64,000 bases of DNA. It comes from VSJD01 sp964617825. Its GTDB lineage: Bacteria > Verrucomicrobiota > Kiritimatiellia > JAAZAB01. The stretch covers positions 31,534 through 95,533 of the forward strand of contig CAZTWL010000013.1 in the NCBI GenBank assembly GCA_964617825.1, written 5' to 3'. The translations under genes were made by a program, and so were the position numbers. This document shows positions 63,851 to 64,000 of this stretch, in pieces (position 1 is the first letter of the stretch; each line of letters begins with the position of its first letter). The notes under the pieces were generated by a model. It made no database searches, was not told the DNA's origin, and saw only the letters and a list, made by a program, of their open reading frames with translations.

Positions 63851-64000
63851 GGCCACCTCCCTTTGACTGGCACGCAATTCTACCCAAAGAGTCCGACTTC
63901 TATTCTCTTAACATCCGAATATGCAGCGAGTTGCGCTATCGTCCACCTAACCGGCCATTCGCTAAGCGCCCGATCCATTCGTTTTTCAGGCAACTATTTG

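Noticed and set aside
1..64000. CRISPR arrays, rRNA, tRNA and transposase genes
   Set aside because: No regular spacer-repeat array, cloverleaf, rRNA core or transposase motif was seen on either strand.

Overview
This 64 kb window looks like chromosomal DNA from a Gram-negative, moderately GC-rich bacterium of the Planctomycetota-Verrucomicrobiota-Chlamydiota (PVC) group, most likely Kiritimatiellota, Lentisphaerota or a related lineage. The pointers are inferential. Housekeeping clusters are compact and bacterial. There is a PVC-style Ser/Thr kinase with HCD and DLG motifs. There is a right-handed beta-helix secreted protein with the LDGHxRxxxGxVDMGAYE tail that is abundant in those phyla. 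Carbohydrate-active enzymes of intestinal or marine polysaccharide degraders are present (GH95-like, GH127, ceramidase-type, SGNH esterases). Outer-membrane beta-barrel genes indicate two membranes. I saw no rRNA, tRNA, CRISPR array, prophage or intact insertion sequence.

Layout. 1-605: 5' part of an AraC-type regulator, cut by the window edge. 754-4754 (minus): rsmD-coaD-yceD-rpmF-plsX-fabH, the usual lipid, CoA and ribosome cluster. 5039-5833: secreted 15-residue-repeat protein, ending in a strong bidirectional terminator shared with icd. 5905-12338: isocitrate dehydrogenase, an SGNH esterase, zwf-opcA, and deoB facing the other way. 12395-15742: membrane-anchored Ser/Thr kinase, metallo-beta-lactamase-fold hydrolase, site-2-type protease. 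15800-21052 (minus): leuS, a 72-residue membrane protein and a membrane-embedded spermidine-synthase-like protein. 21232-22449: DUF1015 protein. 22843-29331: GH95-like glycosidase, an IclR regulator with its own putative operator, and an unusual three-module iron-sulfur protein. 29484-38728 (minus): a long housekeeping run holding amaP-asp23-accC-accB-aroQ, ricT-holB-tmk-cysS, ispF-DUF502 and tpx. 38927-40255: esterase and an orphan zinc-ribbon protein. 40313-44314: a nickel uptake locus (nikR, outer-membrane barrel, nikMN, nikQ, nikO) with two matching NikR-type operators. 44327-47165 (minus): feoA-feoB-zupT. 47227-50765: OsmC protein and znuA-znuC-znuB. 50936-54987: AraC regulator divergent from a DegT aminotransferase / sugar isomerase / PIG-L deacetylase cassette. 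55222-63850: large putative glycosidase, esterases, ceramidase-type hydrolase, GH127 and a beta-helix protein.

How it fits together. Three metal-import systems (Ni by an ECF transporter, Fe by Feo plus a ZIP carrier, Zn by ZnuABC) lie within about 10 kb, so 40-51 kb is a metal-homeostasis island. The ends of the window (22-29 kb and 51-64 kb) are the accessory part, devoted to breaking down and remodelling glycans and to their local regulators (IclR, AraC). The middle is essential biosynthesis with tight translational coupling: many start codons overlap the upstream stop as ATGA. The best leads for new biology are the triplicated iron-sulfur protein with its operator-bearing IclR gene, the nickel-regulated outer-membrane barrel, the aminotransferase/isomerase/deacetylase cassette, the unassigned 855-residue glycosidase, and the small membrane protein coupled to leuS.
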